20,334 nucleotides of DNA, taken from Phellopilus nigrolimitatus. Lineage: Eukaryota > Basidiomycota > Agaricomycetes > Hymenochaetales > Hymenochaetaceae. Position numbers and translations under genes: made by a program. Under the pieces are notes generated by a model, which ran no database searches, had not been told where the DNA came from, and saw nothing but the letters and a program-made list of their open reading frames with translations. This document shows positions 20,184-20,334 of this stretch, piece by piece; position 1 is the first letter of the stretch, and each line of letters opens with the position of its first letter. The DNA is taken from assembly GCA_021029095.1 (NCBI GenBank), contig JAJOHG010000431.1, positions 1-20,334 on the forward strand, in the 5' to 3' direction.

Positions 20184-20334
20184 TCTGCTATTAGAGACTT
20201 TATAAGGTAACGCGCACTGATATACTACCGTAGGTGGGCGATAGCGTTGCAGCAGTGCAATTCAAGGGATCATCATTCACGTGCGGGAGCAAGAGCCTAG
20301 GTACTTATTAGCAACATTTCGCAGTATAATTAAA
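20184..20334 (-). other. Possible upstream exon of the membrane-protein gene at the window edge
   Basis: On the - strand the run CTAG followed by an open stretch (LPHVNDDPLNCTAATLSPTY, about 20288-20229) and a GTAGTA donor-like word resembles a coding exon. I could not find an acceptor that joins it in frame with the exon starting near 20183, and the window ends here. Confidence 0.25.

Overview
This is a stretch of nuclear DNA from a filamentous basidiomycete fungus, most likely an agaricomycete. The basis is gene style: short genes on both strands, each cut by many introns of about 45-120 bp (mostly 50-70), short intergenic gaps, and a combination of eukaryotic housekeeping genes with secreted carbohydrate-active enzymes, including a PL8-type lyase. 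I rebuilt the genes by joining exons by hand at splice sites that keep conserved protein motifs in frame. About 46 introns are well supported. No mobile element, CRISPR array, rRNA or convincing tRNA was seen.

Layout, left to right. (1) A PHD-finger protein of the Spp1/CXXC1 type (COMPASS histone H3K4 methyltransferase subunit), + strand, 59-2142, with an uncertain 5' half. (2) LSM1 (mRNA decapping and decay), - strand, 2335-2966, convergent with (1). (3) A gene-free gap of 1.1 kb. (4) A Stm1/SERBP1-type ribosome-associated RGG protein, + strand, 4102-5411. (5) The NDUFA5-type complex I subunit, - strand, 5782-6230, head to head with (6) mitochondrial ribosomal protein bL32m, + strand, 6395-6858; their start codons are 164 bp apart. 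(7) A 3-ketoacyl-CoA thiolase, + strand, 7608-9363, with 10 exons and two GC-AG introns. (8) A secreted pectin methylesterase, + strand, 10163-11604, with a 10-nt microexon. (9) An amidase-signature hydrolase, - strand, 11792-13933. (10) A possible short spliced transcript, - strand, 14121-14452. (11) Ribosomal protein uS3 (RPS3), + strand, 14817-15731, with a probable 5'UTR intron. (12) A secreted PL8 polysaccharide lyase, - strand, 15893-19031. (13) A multi-pass membrane protein, - strand, 19650 to about 20183, with an apparent one-base frameshift.

Functionally the window splits into housekeeping genes (chromatin, mRNA decay, translation, mitochondria) and a looser set of nutrition genes: pectin demethylation, uronan or xanthan-like polysaccharide lysis, amide hydrolysis and beta-oxidation. 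These are not an operon, and nothing shows co-regulation; simple neighbourhood is the default reading. I see no clearly new multi-gene system. The points most worth checking are the unusual splicing (two GC-AG introns with identical 9-nt donors, a 10-nt exon), the long Ser/Thr-rich N-terminal region of the PL8 lyase, the possible unannotated transcript upstream of RPS3, and the apparent one-base losses in the two genes near the window edges.
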